The notes under the pieces were generated by a model. The model was not told the DNA's origin. It saw nothing but the letters and a program-made list of their open reading frames with translations, and did not search any database. A stretch of DNA of 49,672 nucleotides, taken from assembly GCA_028288485.1 (NCBI GenBank), contig JAQBNO010000006.1, forward strand, positions 1-49,672, read 5' to 3'. Below, in pieces: positions 8,852-18,364 of the stretch. How positions within the stretch are numbered: the first letter of the stretch is position 1; the number at the start of each line of letters is the position of its first letter. Source of the stretch: Segetibacter sp. (lineage in GTDB: Bacteria > Bacteroidota > Bacteroidia > Chitinophagales > Chitinophagaceae). The position numbers and the translations under genes were made by a program.

Positions 8852-9056
8852 ATTTAATTTATTCTAATGAAGTTAATACTTAACAATAAGACAATGCACC
8901 TTTTTTTCTTTAAAAGTCCGAAAGTTTGTTCCTACCCCTTATTTTATCAGGATAATTAATACAGTTCCCTTTCCTGGCGTGTATCTACAATACCATCTCT
9001 TCAATTATATAATATCCCGGTAACATTAGCTTCACAATTCCTTAACGCTGGAAAGA

Positions 9057-9064
9057 TACTTTTG
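9057..9064 (+). promoter_or_regulatory. -7 promoter element for the TonB receptor operon
   Basis: TACTTTTG fits TAnnTTTG. It overlaps a possible upstream TTG start of the receptor frame at 9062. Transcription would begin after it, which decides in favour of the ATG at 9083. Confidence 0.6.
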
Positions 9065-9082
9065 CCGCATCTCAAATCAAAT

Positions 9083-11887
9083 ATGGTGAAGCAACTAAGT
9101 AAATTATTTTTTGTTCTTTGGTTTATTATTCCTTTGTCAACTATTGCTCAAACATCTGTAGTTGTAAGCGGAAAAATCCTTAATAATAAAAACCAGCCTT
9201 TACCAGGTGTTTCTGTAAACGTGAAAGGTATTACCGCTGGTACTTCAACTAATGTAGACGGAAATTTTGCCATAAAACTTCCCGCCGGGAAATATGCATT
9301 TCAATTTACTGCAATTGGTTTTCAAAAAAAGGAAATGGCGGATATAACGGTAAGTTCAGAAAGAAATGAGGAACTATATGTTATCCTGGAAGATAGCGCT
9401 TCAAGACTACAGGGAGTAACAGTTACGGCAACAACACAGCGAAGAGAATCAGTTAATGCCCTAATTCAATACCAGAAAAATACAAATACAGTGGCGGCAG
9501 TAGTATCTGCCGAAGCCATCAGAAGATCTCCCGACAGAACTACAGGCGAAGTTTTAAAACGTACGCCCGGCACAAGTTTGCAGGAAGGCAGGTTTATTAT
9601 TGTAAGAGGTTTGGCCGACCGGTATAACCAGGCAATGTTGAACGGTATTTTGCTATCTACAACTGAGCCCGATCGTAAATCTTTCTCCTTCGATCTTATT
9701 CCTTCAAATATGATTGATAACATCGTTATCAATAAAGCATTTGTTCCCGAATTGCCGGGTGAGTGGGCGGGTGGCTTAATCCAGGTTAATACACGTGATA
9801 TACCTGCTAAAGGTTTTTTTAATGTGCAGGTTGGTACCGGTTTCAATACCCAAACGCATGGAAAAGATTTTTATTCTTACCAGGGTGGCAAACTCGACTG
9901 GTTAGGTTTTGATGATGGCACCAGGAAACTCCCTGAAGGTTATACTACTAAAAACAAATTCGATCTTCTAACCGGGCAACAAAAAGTTGACGTAGGAAAA
10001 CAATTTAAGAATAACTGGTCTACGCAACAAAGGTCTGCTCCGTTAAACACGTCGTTGCAAATGAGCGGCGGATTTAACTCCCGGGTTCTTGGTAAGAAAG
10101 TAGCCGGAATATTTGGCGTTAACTACACGCGAACTAACCGTTTTACAGCTCTTGCTAACAACGGCTACGCTTTTCCTGAGCGTAATACCGGCGGAAACGT
10201 TACCACCGAATTCGAGTATAACGACGACCGGTACTCGCAGGATGTTGTTTTAGGAGGCTTAGCTAATATCACAACACAGTTTAATGCCAATAACAAGGTT
10301 TCGTGGAAAGCGTTATTCAATGTAAATACTACTGACTATACAACTTTGCGTAGGGGTGTTGAGAACTTCGGAGGTTTACAAGCCGCAATGGGTTCGGAAT
10401 TATCTTTCAGGCAAAATACTTTCTTTAATACCCAGCTTTCAGGAGATCATAACCTACCTAAAAAGGCGCTTCGTTTTAAATGGTACGGATCTTTCAATAT
10501 TCTTGACGGATATATTCCTGATCAAAGAAGAACATTATATGTAAAAGAAGGTGATCAGTCGTTAGCAACTCCTTTTAGATCAAGGATTGCAAGCACCCTT
10601 TCTCAGCGTAACGGTAACCGGTATTACCAGTTTTTAAACGATTATGTTTATACTGCCGGCGGTGATCTAACACAGAATTTTAAATTGTTTGATCTCAAGC
10701 AGTCAGTTAAAGGGGGCTACATGCTCCAGGTAAAAGATCGGATATTCGACGCCAAACCATTCTCTATAACACTGCCCCGAGATAATGAAGCACTTCGACT
10801 TTTGGGGCCTGATGTTATTTTCAGTCCGGAAAATTTTGGTGATGGCTCAGAAAACAGTAACCTTTTTGCCTTTGATGCTATTAAAGGAAGCCGATTCCGG
10901 TATATTGCAAACACTATTTTAAATGCAGGCTTTCTTCAGTTTGATAACCAGTTAGCCGATGATCTACGTGTCGTTTGGGGTTTAAGGGTTGAAAATTATG
11001 ACCAGTTGGTCGGCAGCGTAAATAAGTCAGATCCTCGTCATACTTACTCTAATGTAACAGATTACTTACCCGGTGTTAATGTCAGCTACCAGCTCAATAA
11101 TAAAACCAATTTACGCTTGTCGGGCTCGCAAACAGTAGTTCGTCCAGAGTTTCGTGAGTTATCTACTTTTCAATACTACGACTTCGATCTAAATGCTGGC
11201 ATTACTGGTAATCCAAACCTTAAAAGAACAAAGATTACAAACCTCGATCTTAGGTATGAACTATATCCCGCAGCAGGTGAACTATTTACAGCAGGTGTTT
11301 TCTTCAAGCATTTCGACAAACCAATAGAACAACTTTTCTCCCTCGGTGGCGGCGGTTCAAGTTCATTTCGCTTCGAAAACCCTGATAAGGCTACTGCCTA
11401 TGGTGCAGAAGTTGAACTGAGGAAAAAACTCGGCTTTATTAACGATGTATTCAAAAACTTTACTTTCCAGTCTAACCTGGCCTATGTATACAGTCGCGTA
11501 TACGATACTGCTTTGCTGGTAGATCGTCCTATGCAGGGCCAGTCGCCTTACGTTATAAACTTCGGCCTTATGTACGACCTGGAAAAGCATGGGTTAAGTG
11601 CTACAGTATTGTATAACCAAATAGGTAAAAGAATTGCTTATGTTGGTGAAAACCTTTCTCCCGATGTTTGGGAAGCTACACGACCGGTACTCGACCTGCA
11701 GTTGTCAAAGAAATTATTGCAAAATAAAGGTGAAGTAAGACTTAACGTATCCGACATTCTTAACCGCACCCTTTATTTCTACCAGAATGCGGATGGGAAT
11801 ACAACATTAAATAAAGGTGTAGACCCCTACCGTTTTACCCGCAAATTCGGCAGCACGGTAAGCCTGACTTTCGGCTACAACTTCTAA
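9083..11887 (+). CDS. TonB-dependent outer-membrane receptor with CarboxypepD_reg domain
   Basis: 934 residues. In order: signal peptide ending near STIAQ; a CarboxypepD_reg-like beta-sandwich (VVSGKILNNKNQPLPGVSV, about 25-110), the extension common in Bacteroidota receptors; a plug domain (about 135-240, with AIRRSPDRTTGEVLKRTPG and GRFIIVRGLADRYNQAMLNG); and a 22-strand-type barrel ending in aromatic FGYNF. It would import a substrate too large for porins, powered by TonB-ExbBD. It is not a classic SusC, because the partner is a beta-helix lipoprotein instead of SusD. The frame opens earlier at a TTG, but the promoter overlaps that codon. The gene starts an operon with the lipoprotein 26 bases downstream. 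Substrate unknown; the phosphate genes nearby are only a hint. Confidence 0.9.
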   Translation: MVKQLSKLFFVLWFIIPLSTIAQTSVVVSGKILNNKNQPLPGVSVNVKGITAGTSTNVDGNFAIKLPAGKYAFQFTAIGFQKKEMADITVSSERNEELYVILEDSASRLQGVTVTATTQRRESVNALIQYQKNTNTVAAVVSAEAIRRSPDRTTGEVLKRTPGTSLQEGRFIIVRGLADRYNQAMLNGILLSTTEPDRKSFSFDLIPSNMIDNIVINKAFVPELPGEWAGGLIQVNTRDIPAKGFFNVQVGTGFNTQTHGKDFYSYQGGKLDWLGFDDGTRKLPEGYTTKNKFDLLTGQQKVDVGKQFKNNWSTQQRSAPLNTSLQMSGGFNSRVLGKKVAGIFGVNYTRTNRFTALANNGYAFPERNTGGNVTTEFEYNDDRYSQDVVLGGLANITTQFNANNKVSWKALFNVNTTDYTTLRRGVENFGGLQAAMGSELSFRQNTFFNTQLSGDHNLPKKALRFKWYGSFNILDGYIPDQRRTLYVKEGDQSLATPFRSRIASTLSQRNGNRYYQFLNDYVYTAGGDLTQNFKLFDLKQSVKGGYMLQVKDRIFDAKPFSITLPRDNEALRLLGPDVIFSPENFGDGSENSNLFAFDAIKGSRFRYIANTILNAGFLQFDNQLADDLRVVWGLRVENYDQLVGSVNKSDPRHTYSNVTDYLPGVNVSYQLNNKTNLRLSGSQTVVRPEFRELSTFQYYDFDLNAGITGNPNLKRTKITNLDLRYELYPAAGELFTAGVFFKHFDKPIEQLFSLGGGGSSSFRFENPDKATAYGAEVELRKKLGFINDVFKNFTFQSNLAYVYSRVYDTALLVDRPMQGQSPYVINFGLMYDLEKHGLSATVLYNQIGKRIAYVGENLSPDVWEATRPVLDLQLSKKLLQNKGEVRLNVSDILNRTLYFYQNADGNTTLNKGVDPYRFTRKFGSTVSLTFGYNF

Positions 11888-11913
11888 ATAAAATAAAAAA
11901 TTAAAAATAAGGT

Positions 11914-13326
11914 ATGAAAAAATTTCTTTTTTACTCTGCACTGTTTATAACACTTGCATCGGGTTGCAGAAAAATTGAAGAAGATGGTCAGATTGTATAC
12001 GTACCGGCGGGTGGAGGCACTACCCCGGTTACTGGTCAAACGGTTACTTTAAGCGGACGTATCGACAAGGATACCGTTTTAAGAAAGGGTAACGAGTACA
12101 TATTAAAGGGCCTGGTATACATGGTTAACAACGCTACAATGACCATTGAGCCCGGCGTTACAGTTAAAGGTTCCTACATAGGCAACGATGTAGGTGCTTT
12201 GATCATCACAAGGGGCGCTAAAATTAATGCCAGCGGTACACCTGATGCTCCAATAGTTTTTACTTCAAATTCTCCTAATCCCCGTTCAGGCGACTGGGGA
12301 GGACTGGTACTATTGGGAAAAGCCTCTGTTAATGCTTCTTTTTCAGGGGCAAATACTATTGAAGTTGAAGGTGGAATTAATAACTCCTTTAATGATGGTA
12401 TAGGCGGCGGTGCTGCTGCTGTTAACGAAGACGACAGCTCGGGAGTTTTAAGGTATGTACGTATAGAGTTTGCAGGATACGCTTACCAGCCCGATAAAGA
12501 AATTAATAGTTTAACCATGGCCGCTGTTGGACGCAAGACCGTAATAGACCACGTGCAGGTGTATTATGCAAAAGACGATGCTTTTGAATGGTTTGGTGGA
12601 ACTGTAAATGCATCTCATCTTATTGCATATAAAACACAGGATGACGATTTCGATACTGATAATGGATATTCAGGAAAAGTTCAGTTTGGGATTATTATCC
12701 GCGACTCGCTGATTGCTGATATTTCTAATTCTGAGGCTTTTGAAAGCGATAATAATTCTTCAGGATCTACTGCTTCTCCTAAAACAACTGCAGTTTTCAG
12801 TAACATTACCGCCGTTGGACCGAAAGCAACTTTAAATAATAACGGGAGCAGTTTATTTTTAGCAGGCGCACACATCAGGAGAAACACGGGTATTTCTATT
12901 TATAATTCCATTTTCCTGGGTTGGCCCACGGGTATTTTTATTGATGCAAGTACAGGTACTGCAGTTGATAAGAATATTGACGATAGCACAATTCGAATTA
13001 GAAATAGTGTTATTGCCGGATGTCCTGTTCCTATCAGGTATAGAGCTAATGCAACAGCTACCCCAACTACTGATGCAACACTTCTGCAGTGGTTTACAAA
13101 TCCATATCATGGAAACACCATTTTTACAACAGTAGAAGAAGCAAGGTTAATTCAGCCGTTTAATTATGGGGCAGTTGATATTACGCCCTTCGGTAATTCC
13201 CCTCTTGTATCGGGGGCTAAATTTACCGATACAAAACTGGAAGGGTTCACTAATGTAACTTTCCGTGGTGCTCTTGCACCTGCCGGTAAAGATGCAACAT
13301 GGTGGAAAGGTTGGACGAGATTCTAA
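11914..13326 (+). CDS. Surface-type lipoprotein with parallel beta-helix fold
   Basis: 470 residues. The signal LFITLASGC gives lipidated Cys18, and the following RKIEED is acidic a few residues after the cysteine, as in Bacteroidota surface-export signals (inference). The body contains NNATMTIEPGVTVKGSY, ALIITRGAKINASGTPDAPI and SGDWGGLVLLGKASVN, repeated short strands typical of right-handed beta-helices; similar proteins are often annotated only as hypothetical. A central part rich in acidic residues (KDDAFEWFGG, TQDDDFDTDNG) could bind metal or sugar. It follows the TonB receptor by 26 bases, so it probably captures substrate for it, as SusD does for SusC. Function beyond that is unknown. 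Confidence 0.7.
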   Translation: MKKFLFYSALFITLASGCRKIEEDGQIVYVPAGGGTTPVTGQTVTLSGRIDKDTVLRKGNEYILKGLVYMVNNATMTIEPGVTVKGSYIGNDVGALIITRGAKINASGTPDAPIVFTSNSPNPRSGDWGGLVLLGKASVNASFSGANTIEVEGGINNSFNDGIGGGAAAVNEDDSSGVLRYVRIEFAGYAYQPDKEINSLTMAAVGRKTVIDHVQVYYAKDDAFEWFGGTVNASHLIAYKTQDDDFDTDNGYSGKVQFGIIIRDSLIADISNSEAFESDNNSSGSTASPKTTAVFSNITAVGPKATLNNNGSSLFLAGAHIRRNTGISIYNSIFLGWPTGIFIDASTGTAVDKNIDDSTIRIRNSVIAGCPVPIRYRANATATPTTDATLLQWFTNPYHGNTIFTTVEEARLIQPFNYGAVDITPFGNSPLVSGAKFTDTKLEGFTNVTFRGALAPAGKDATWWKGWTRF

Positions 13327-13355
13327 TAAGTGAAATGAATATTTTTAAATAATCA

Positions 13356-13389
13356 AAGCCTGCTCTCGTCTTGTGAGCAGGTTTTTTTT
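13356..13389 (+). terminator. Rho-independent terminator of the TonB operon
   Basis: CCTGCTC (13359-13365) pairs with GAGCAGG (13375-13381) and is followed by eight T, about 30 bases after the lipoprotein stop. Confidence 0.9.
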
Positions 13390-13413
13390 CTTAATCTTAC
13401 TTGAGTGTTTCTG

Positions 13414-13473
13414 GTTTTTTTGGGGGACAAGCTTCACATCTACTGTTAACATCGTTGTGTCACTCCCTTGTAC
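13414..13473 (+). repeat. Dispersed 3' repeat, copy C
   Basis: A run of seven T then GGGGGACAAGC, a middle of about 15 bases, then AACATCGTTGTGTCACTC and CCTTGTAC. It starts 25 bases after the terminator of the TonB operon, in the same sense. This copy shows the full layout well. Confidence 0.75.
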
Positions 13474-13660
13474 AGCAAATCATCGGGCTGCTTTTTCTTA
13501 ATTTCCTGTAAATGGGTATTATTGGTGTAGATAAATTTTGGCGGCAGAAGATGCTGATCGATTTTAAGCTGGAAGTTACCCGGAGAGAACTACAATTAAA
13601 ACGATTAATTTGTTAATTACTTTGCGATTAAAGTTGCTCGTTAAAGCGTTGCCGTTAAAA

Positions 13661-13716
13661 CGGAGCGTCGCAACAACTGCCCCTCAATATTCAGTAGCCC
13701 GCAGTCAAAAAAAAAT
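13661..13716 (-). repeat. Dispersed 3' repeat, copy K (partial)
   Basis: On the minus strand a nine-T run is followed by GACTGCGGGCT, a middle, then GTTGTTGCGACGCTCC. The CTTGTAC end is missing. Together with copy C it makes an inverted pair about 190 bases apart. Confidence 0.5.
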
Positions 13717-13820
13717 AACAAGAATCAACAACCGGTACTGGTAACCGGAAACCTGCAACTTGTTACCTGAAACTCTTGCCGTTCAAAATATATTGCTTTC
13801 AACTTTTATCTCCTTTCGTT

Positions 13821-13828
13821 TACTTTTG
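13821..13828 (+). promoter_or_regulatory. -7 promoter element for serC
   Basis: TACTTTTG fits TAnnTTTG, 18 bases before the ATG. A TTG at 13793-13795 could be the upstream element. Confidence 0.6.
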
Positions 13829-13845
13829 CACTTCAATTTTTTAAA

Positions 13846-14913
13846 ATGGTACATAATTTTAATGCAGGCCCGAGCATACTTCCATATGAAGTTCTGCAAC
13901 AGGCAAGCGAAGCATTACTGAACTTTAATAATACCGGCCTTTCCATCCTCGAGATTGGTCACCGTACGCCTGTGTTTGAGGGAGTTTTGAATGAAGCTGT
14001 TTCGCTGGTTAAAGAATTGATGCAACTCGATAGCGAGCATGAAGTGTTGTTTTTGCATGGCGGCGCCAGTACACAGTTTATGCAGGTGCCAATGAATTTA
14101 TTGGAGGAAGGCAAAACGGCTGCATATATTGACAATGGAATATGGGGCAGTAAGGCAATAAAAGAAGCGCGTCTTTTTGGCAATGTAGAGGTGGTTGCTT
14201 CTTCAAAAGATAAAAACCATACTTATATTCAAAAAGAATTTACTGTTCCTGCAGACGCACTTTATCTACATTATACTACAAACAATACGGTAGAAGGTAC
14301 GCAGTGGCATTCCATCCCTGAAACAAATGTGCCGTTGATAGCCGATATGAGCAGCGACATTTTGAGCAGGCAACTCGATTTTAACCGCTTTTCGCTTATA
14401 TATGCCGGGGCTCAAAAAAATGTTGGAATTGCAGGTGTAAACTTATTGGTTGTAAATAAAAATGCGCTTGGTAAAGTCAGTAGGAAGTTGCCAACTATTA
14501 TGGATTACCGTAGCCATATCGATAACGGGTCGATGTTGAATACACCGCCTGTTTTTGCTATTTACGTTAGCATGCTTACACTCAGATGGATTAAAAAAAT
14601 GGGCGGCGTTACCGGCATTGAAAAGCTAAATAACGAGAAAGCGGAACTTTTTTACTCAACTCTTGACAGCCTGCCCCTTTTTAAAGGGCTGGTAGCAAAA
14701 GAAGACCGCAGTAAAATGAATGCTGTCTTCATAATGGAAAACCCTGATCTGGAAAAGCAGTTTCTCGACGTATGCAAAAGGGAAAACCTGTATGGGATAA
14801 AGGGACACCGTTCTGTTGGAGGTTTCCGGGCCTCTTTTTATAATGCATTGCCTGTCAGCAGTGTTCAGGTACTTGTACAGGTAATGAAAGATTTTGGCAC
14901 CCAGTTTGGATAG
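13846..14913 (+). CDS. serC: Phosphoserine aminotransferase
   Basis: SerC is a class-V PLP aminotransferase that converts 3-phosphohydroxypyruvate and glutamate to phosphoserine, the second step of serine synthesis; it also serves pyridoxine synthesis in some bacteria. The protein has 355 residues, normal length. It begins with FNAGPS, the substrate-binding start of the family, has LHGGASTQF (about 70-78), the aspartate strand ADMSSDI, and the PLP lysine Lys191 in YAGAQKNVGIAG. The C-terminal GHRSVGGFRASFYNALP is also typical. serA is not beside it, although serC and serA are often adjacent in this phylum; a DUF1015 gene follows instead. Confidence 0.95.
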   Translation: MVHNFNAGPSILPYEVLQQASEALLNFNNTGLSILEIGHRTPVFEGVLNEAVSLVKELMQLDSEHEVLFLHGGASTQFMQVPMNLLEEGKTAAYIDNGIWGSKAIKEARLFGNVEVVASSKDKNHTYIQKEFTVPADALYLHYTTNNTVEGTQWHSIPETNVPLIADMSSDILSRQLDFNRFSLIYAGAQKNVGIAGVNLLVVNKNALGKVSRKLPTIMDYRSHIDNGSMLNTPPVFAIYVSMLTLRWIKKMGGVTGIEKLNNEKAELFYSTLDSLPLFKGLVAKEDRSKMNAVFIMENPDLEKQFLDVCKRENLYGIKGHRSVGGFRASFYNALPVSSVQVLVQVMKDFGTQFG

Positions 14914-15048
14914 CAGAAGGAGGTTGCCAGTTACCGGTTGCAGGAAATTGCAACGGGGAACCGGGAACTCGAAACCCGGCTCTCTTTTCAAACGTTTTCA
15001 GGTTACAAAAAACCATTTACTATCTTGCAGGCATAATTTGTTTGATTA

Positions 15049-16281
15049 ATGGCAAAAATTTCACCCTTTAAAGCACTTAGACCGGCGGCAGAACATGCCC
15101 CTAAAGTAGCTTCAAGACCCTATGATGTGTTGAACAGCAAAGAAGCTAAAATAGAAGCGCAGGGTAATTCTTATTCTTTTCTCCATGTTACAAAAAGCGA
15201 AATAGATCTTCCTGAAAGTGCAGATATTTATAGCCGAGAGGTGTATGATAAAGCGAAGCAAAACCTGCAGGCATTTATGCAACGCAATATACTTTTCAGG
15301 GAAAGCAAGCCTTGCTATTATATTTACGAACTCGTAATGAACGGCAGGAGCCAGACCGGCCTCGTTTGTGGCAGTTCAGTAGATGATTATGAAAATGATA
15401 TTATTAAAAAGCACGAGTTTACAAGGCCCGAAAAAGAGCAAGACCGCATCAATCATATTTCAATAACAGGTGCACAAACAGGTAATGTATTTCTTGCATA
15501 CCGGAATGTGGAGGCGATCGATAACCTGCTGAGCCAATGGAAACGTGACAGGAACCCTATATATAATTTTACTGCTACCGATAATATACAACATACTATC
15601 TGGGTAATAAATGATTCATCTTCTATCAGTCATCTAACCTCCCTTTTTGAAGAGGAGGTGCCAAATACATACATAGCCGACGGACATCACAGGGCAGCAT
15701 CAGCCGCTAAAGTTCGTACAGCGTTAGGTGCAAAGGCAGGTGAAAATGCGAATTATTTTCTAACTACTTTGTTCCCGGCTAACGAATTATATATCATGGA
15801 GTATAACCGTGCTGTGAAAGACCTGAACGGCTTATCAGTAAATGAATTCCTGGGAAAGGTTAGCGAGGATTTTACCGTACAGAAGTCGGAAGAAGCCGAA
15901 GTAAAGCCGGCCGCTCTTCACGAATTTGGCATGTATATCGATGGAAGCTGGTATTTATTAAAAGCTAAAGAAGGAACTTTTACCAGCGACCCCATTGGAG
16001 TTTTGGATGTTACCGTTTTACAAAACAATATCTTACATAAATTGTTAGGCGTCGAGGATCCGCGAACTGATAATAGAATAGACTTCATTGGTGGTATAAG
16101 AGGACTGGGCGAACTGTCTAAAAAAGTAGATAATGGCGAAATGGCTGTTGCTTTCAGCTTGTACCCGGTAAGTATTCAGCAGTTATTTGATATTGCAGAT
16201 AGCGGAAATGTGATGCCACCAAAAAGTACCTGGTTCGAACCTAAACTACGGGATGGATTGTTAACACATCTTATAGATTGA
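15049..16281 (+). CDS. DUF1015 family protein
   Basis: 410 residues, cytoplasmic, normal length for DUF1015. Conserved marks are the N-terminal ISPFKALRP, SRPYDVLN, the middle HEFTRPEKEQDRINHI and the signature YIADGHHRAASA near residue 210. No enzyme activity is established for this family that I can name. In many Bacteroidota it is linked with serC and serA, which suggests a link to serine or one-carbon metabolism (inference). The 135-base gap to serC holds short GC-rich inverted sequence (CCGGTTGCAGG-like, also seen near 13735). Confidence 0.85.
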   Translation: MAKISPFKALRPAAEHAPKVASRPYDVLNSKEAKIEAQGNSYSFLHVTKSEIDLPESADIYSREVYDKAKQNLQAFMQRNILFRESKPCYYIYELVMNGRSQTGLVCGSSVDDYENDIIKKHEFTRPEKEQDRINHISITGAQTGNVFLAYRNVEAIDNLLSQWKRDRNPIYNFTATDNIQHTIWVINDSSSISHLTSLFEEEVPNTYIADGHHRAASAAKVRTALGAKAGENANYFLTTLFPANELYIMEYNRAVKDLNGLSVNEFLGKVSEDFTVQKSEEAEVKPAALHEFGMYIDGSWYLLKAKEGTFTSDPIGVLDVTVLQNNILHKLLGVEDPRTDNRIDFIGGIRGLGELSKKVDNGEMAVAFSLYPVSIQQLFDIADSGNVMPPKSTWFEPKLRDGLLTHLID

Positions 16282-16288
16282 ATATAAG

Positions 16289-16319
16289 AAAGAGAGACGA
16301 CCTTTGATCGTCTCTCTTT
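16289..16319 (+). terminator. Perfect 12-bp hairpin after the DUF1015 gene
   Basis: AAAGAGAGACGA (16289-16300) pairs fully with TCGTCTCTCTTT (16308-16319) around a 7-base loop. The T-tract is only the end of the stem. It ends 19 bases before the TPR start codon and may be only partly effective. Confidence 0.7.
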
Positions 16320-16338
16320 GTGTATAAAGTGTTTGATT

Positions 16339-17391
16339 ATGAAGAAATACCTGGTTATTGTTTTACTGTTTGCTACAACTTTTTGTTTTGCCCAGGCTTC
16401 GCAGGATGCTGCTACACTGCATGAAACTGCCAAAACTTTCATGCGGCAGGGCGATTACGAAAATGCCGTATTGGTATTAACAAGGGCCCTTCAAATACGT
16501 CCAACCGATATGCAGATCAGCAAAGACCTTCTTTTTACCTATTACCTGAAAAGAGACTTTGCAAAAGCCATGGAATTAGGAAAGCCATTAATTGAACGGC
16601 CCGATGCAGATGTGCAAAGTTTTCAAATGCTTGGGCTTGTGTTTAAAGCGTTGGCAGAAGATAAGGAAGCCGAAAAGTTATATAAAAGGGGAATAATTAA
16701 ATTTCCGAATGAGGGCGTACTATACAGCGAATACGGAGGTCTTATTGCAGCCAGGGAACCTGCAAATGCATTAAGTCTATGGCAAAAGGGTATTGAAGTA
16801 GACCCAAATCATAGCGGTAACTATTACTTTGCTGCAAAGCAATATGCAGAATCAGCTAATATCGTATGGAGCATTCTGTACGCCGAGATGTTCCTGAACA
16901 TGGAAAGTTTTACCGAGCGCAGTACAGATATGAAGAATTTGCTTCTGGAGCAGTACAAAAAATTCTTTATTTCCGGAAATGCAATTCCGCTTACCACAGC
17001 AACTGTTGATACCAAAAAGAAGCGCGGTAAATCTAAGGTGCCGCCGGTGCAATTTACTTCCGCAGTTGCTGAGACATTAAATAAACAGCAAAGCCAGATA
17101 TCGTTAGGTATAACCCCGGAGTCGCTTACCGTCATCCGCACCCGGTTTATATTGGATTGGTACGACAAGTATGGCGACAAATTTCCTTTCAGGCTGTTCG
17201 ATCATCAAAAACAATTGTTACAGGAAGGTATGTTCGAGGCCTACAATTACTGGATGTTCGGTCCTGCTGCAAATCTTAAAACTTATCAAACCTGGCAACA
17301 GTATCACCAACAGGATCTGAATACCTTTCTCGGCTTTATCAGGGGCCGTGTATTTAAAGTACCTGAAGGGCAACAATACAGGGCCATGTAA
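16339..17391 (+). CDS. Secreted tetratricopeptide-repeat protein
   Basis: 350 residues from the ATG at 16339. The frame opens earlier at a TTG inside the preceding hairpin, which is not credible. A signal peptide (MKKYLVIVLLFATTFCFAQA) leads to helical TPR units at about 25-175, for example FMRQGDYENAVLVLTRALQI and KALAEDKEAEKLYKRGI. The C-terminal half (about 215-350) has no repeat pattern but ends in a conserved-looking WMFGPAANLKTYQTWQ segment. It is periplasmic or outer-membrane associated and probably a protein-binding scaffold. No specific partner can be named. Confidence 0.75.
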   Translation: MKKYLVIVLLFATTFCFAQASQDAATLHETAKTFMRQGDYENAVLVLTRALQIRPTDMQISKDLLFTYYLKRDFAKAMELGKPLIERPDADVQSFQMLGLVFKALAEDKEAEKLYKRGIIKFPNEGVLYSEYGGLIAAREPANALSLWQKGIEVDPNHSGNYYFAAKQYAESANIVWSILYAEMFLNMESFTERSTDMKNLLLEQYKKFFISGNAIPLTTATVDTKKKRGKSKVPPVQFTSAVAETLNKQQSQISLGITPESLTVIRTRFILDWYDKYGDKFPFRLFDHQKQLLQEGMFEAYNYWMFGPAANLKTYQTWQQYHQQDLNTFLGFIRGRVFKVPEGQQYRAM

Positions 17392-17444
17392 TTGTATTCA
17401 TTTTCCGTTGCTGTAACCGTTTCTAACGGCCGCTTCAACTATAG

Positions 17445-17517
17445 ATTTTGTTTCCTCCCATCCGCAGGTTCTCTATCTAACATCGTTGCTTCCGATAGCG
17501 TCGGAACGCTTGTACTG
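17445..17517 (+). repeat. Dispersed 3' repeat, copy D with replaced core
   Basis: AACATCGTTG and CTTGTACTG flank a palindromic insert, TTCCGATAGCGTCGGAA, in place of the usual TGTCACTCA. It lies downstream of the TPR gene in the same sense. The rest of 17392-17837 shows no gene. Confidence 0.6.
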
Positions 17518-17837
17518 TAACGCATTTTAGACAGTGGCAGTTTTTAGCCGTAGCCTGCTGAAGGATACCCTCTGCCTGTCGAAGAGTGGCATACTTCAAC
17601 TGCTGCTAATTCTATTGAGCTCGTTAAATTTTTTATGACGTTACAATGCTTCGCCGATTGTGCATCCTCTTGATATTATTGCGACAGATGGAACAATATA
17701 TGCTCAAGATGTGATAAACGTTACGCTTTCTTATTCGGTTTCCTGAGCCGGTATCTATGGCTTTGCCGATATTCCTGGTTGTCCACTTTTTTATTTGTTT
17801 CAAATTACCTACTTTAAGGTCTTATAAATATAATATC

Positions 17838-18122
17838 ATGAATGATATTAAAGATGAAAGGCTTTGGGTTATTGCCCGTAAAAGGGCTCTTTTCAGAAAA
17901 AACCTGTATTCTTATATTGTCGTCAACATTTTCCTATGGCTGGTGTGGTGGTTTACTACAGGCAATAAAACCGGCTTCACCGGTTATCCATGGCCTGTAT
18001 GGTTAATGTTAGGGTGGGGCTTTGGAATTGTTACACAATATTATAAGACGTATCATGGTAGTACAAGCAACGTCACAAATAAGGAATATGAGAGGCTAAA
18101 GAGAGAACAGGAAGGAAGGTAA
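17838..18122 (+). CDS. 2TM domain small membrane protein
   Basis: 94 residues from the ATG at 17838; the upstream open frame lacks support. Two membrane helices, about 22-40 and 48-68, with a tight GYPWPVW turn and basic ends (ARKRALFRKN before, YERLKREQEGR after), match the 2TM domain family often seen in Bacteroidota, alone or fused to LytTR-linked histidine kinases. The charged tails suggest the N- and C-termini lie in the cytoplasm. Function unknown. Confidence 0.8.
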   Translation: MNDIKDERLWVIARKRALFRKNLYSYIVVNIFLWLVWWFTTGNKTGFTGYPWPVWLMLGWGFGIVTQYYKTYHGSTSNVTNKEYERLKREQEGR

Positions 18123-18364
18123 TGTGAAATTTAGCTACCCGATAGAAATATTACGAACTCTTTTGAATAAAGAATTGGCCACAATCCATGGCAAGAAGAT
18201 TACGTTATAGGGAAAGGGAAGTAGACTAAGCTGTAAATACAAGTCACCATAGTTTATGTCTTTGTGTTACTTCGGGTTCTTTGTACGCCTGAGCTATGAG
18301 CGGGCAAAGCGCGTTAAACAGGCGATAAAACGGCAGGTTAAAAAATAAAATTCAGAAGTGTAAT
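18123..18364. other. Intergenic region, nothing recognised
   Basis: No promoter, hairpin or gene is clear between the 2TM gene and the acyl-CoA synthetase gene. Confidence 0.5.
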
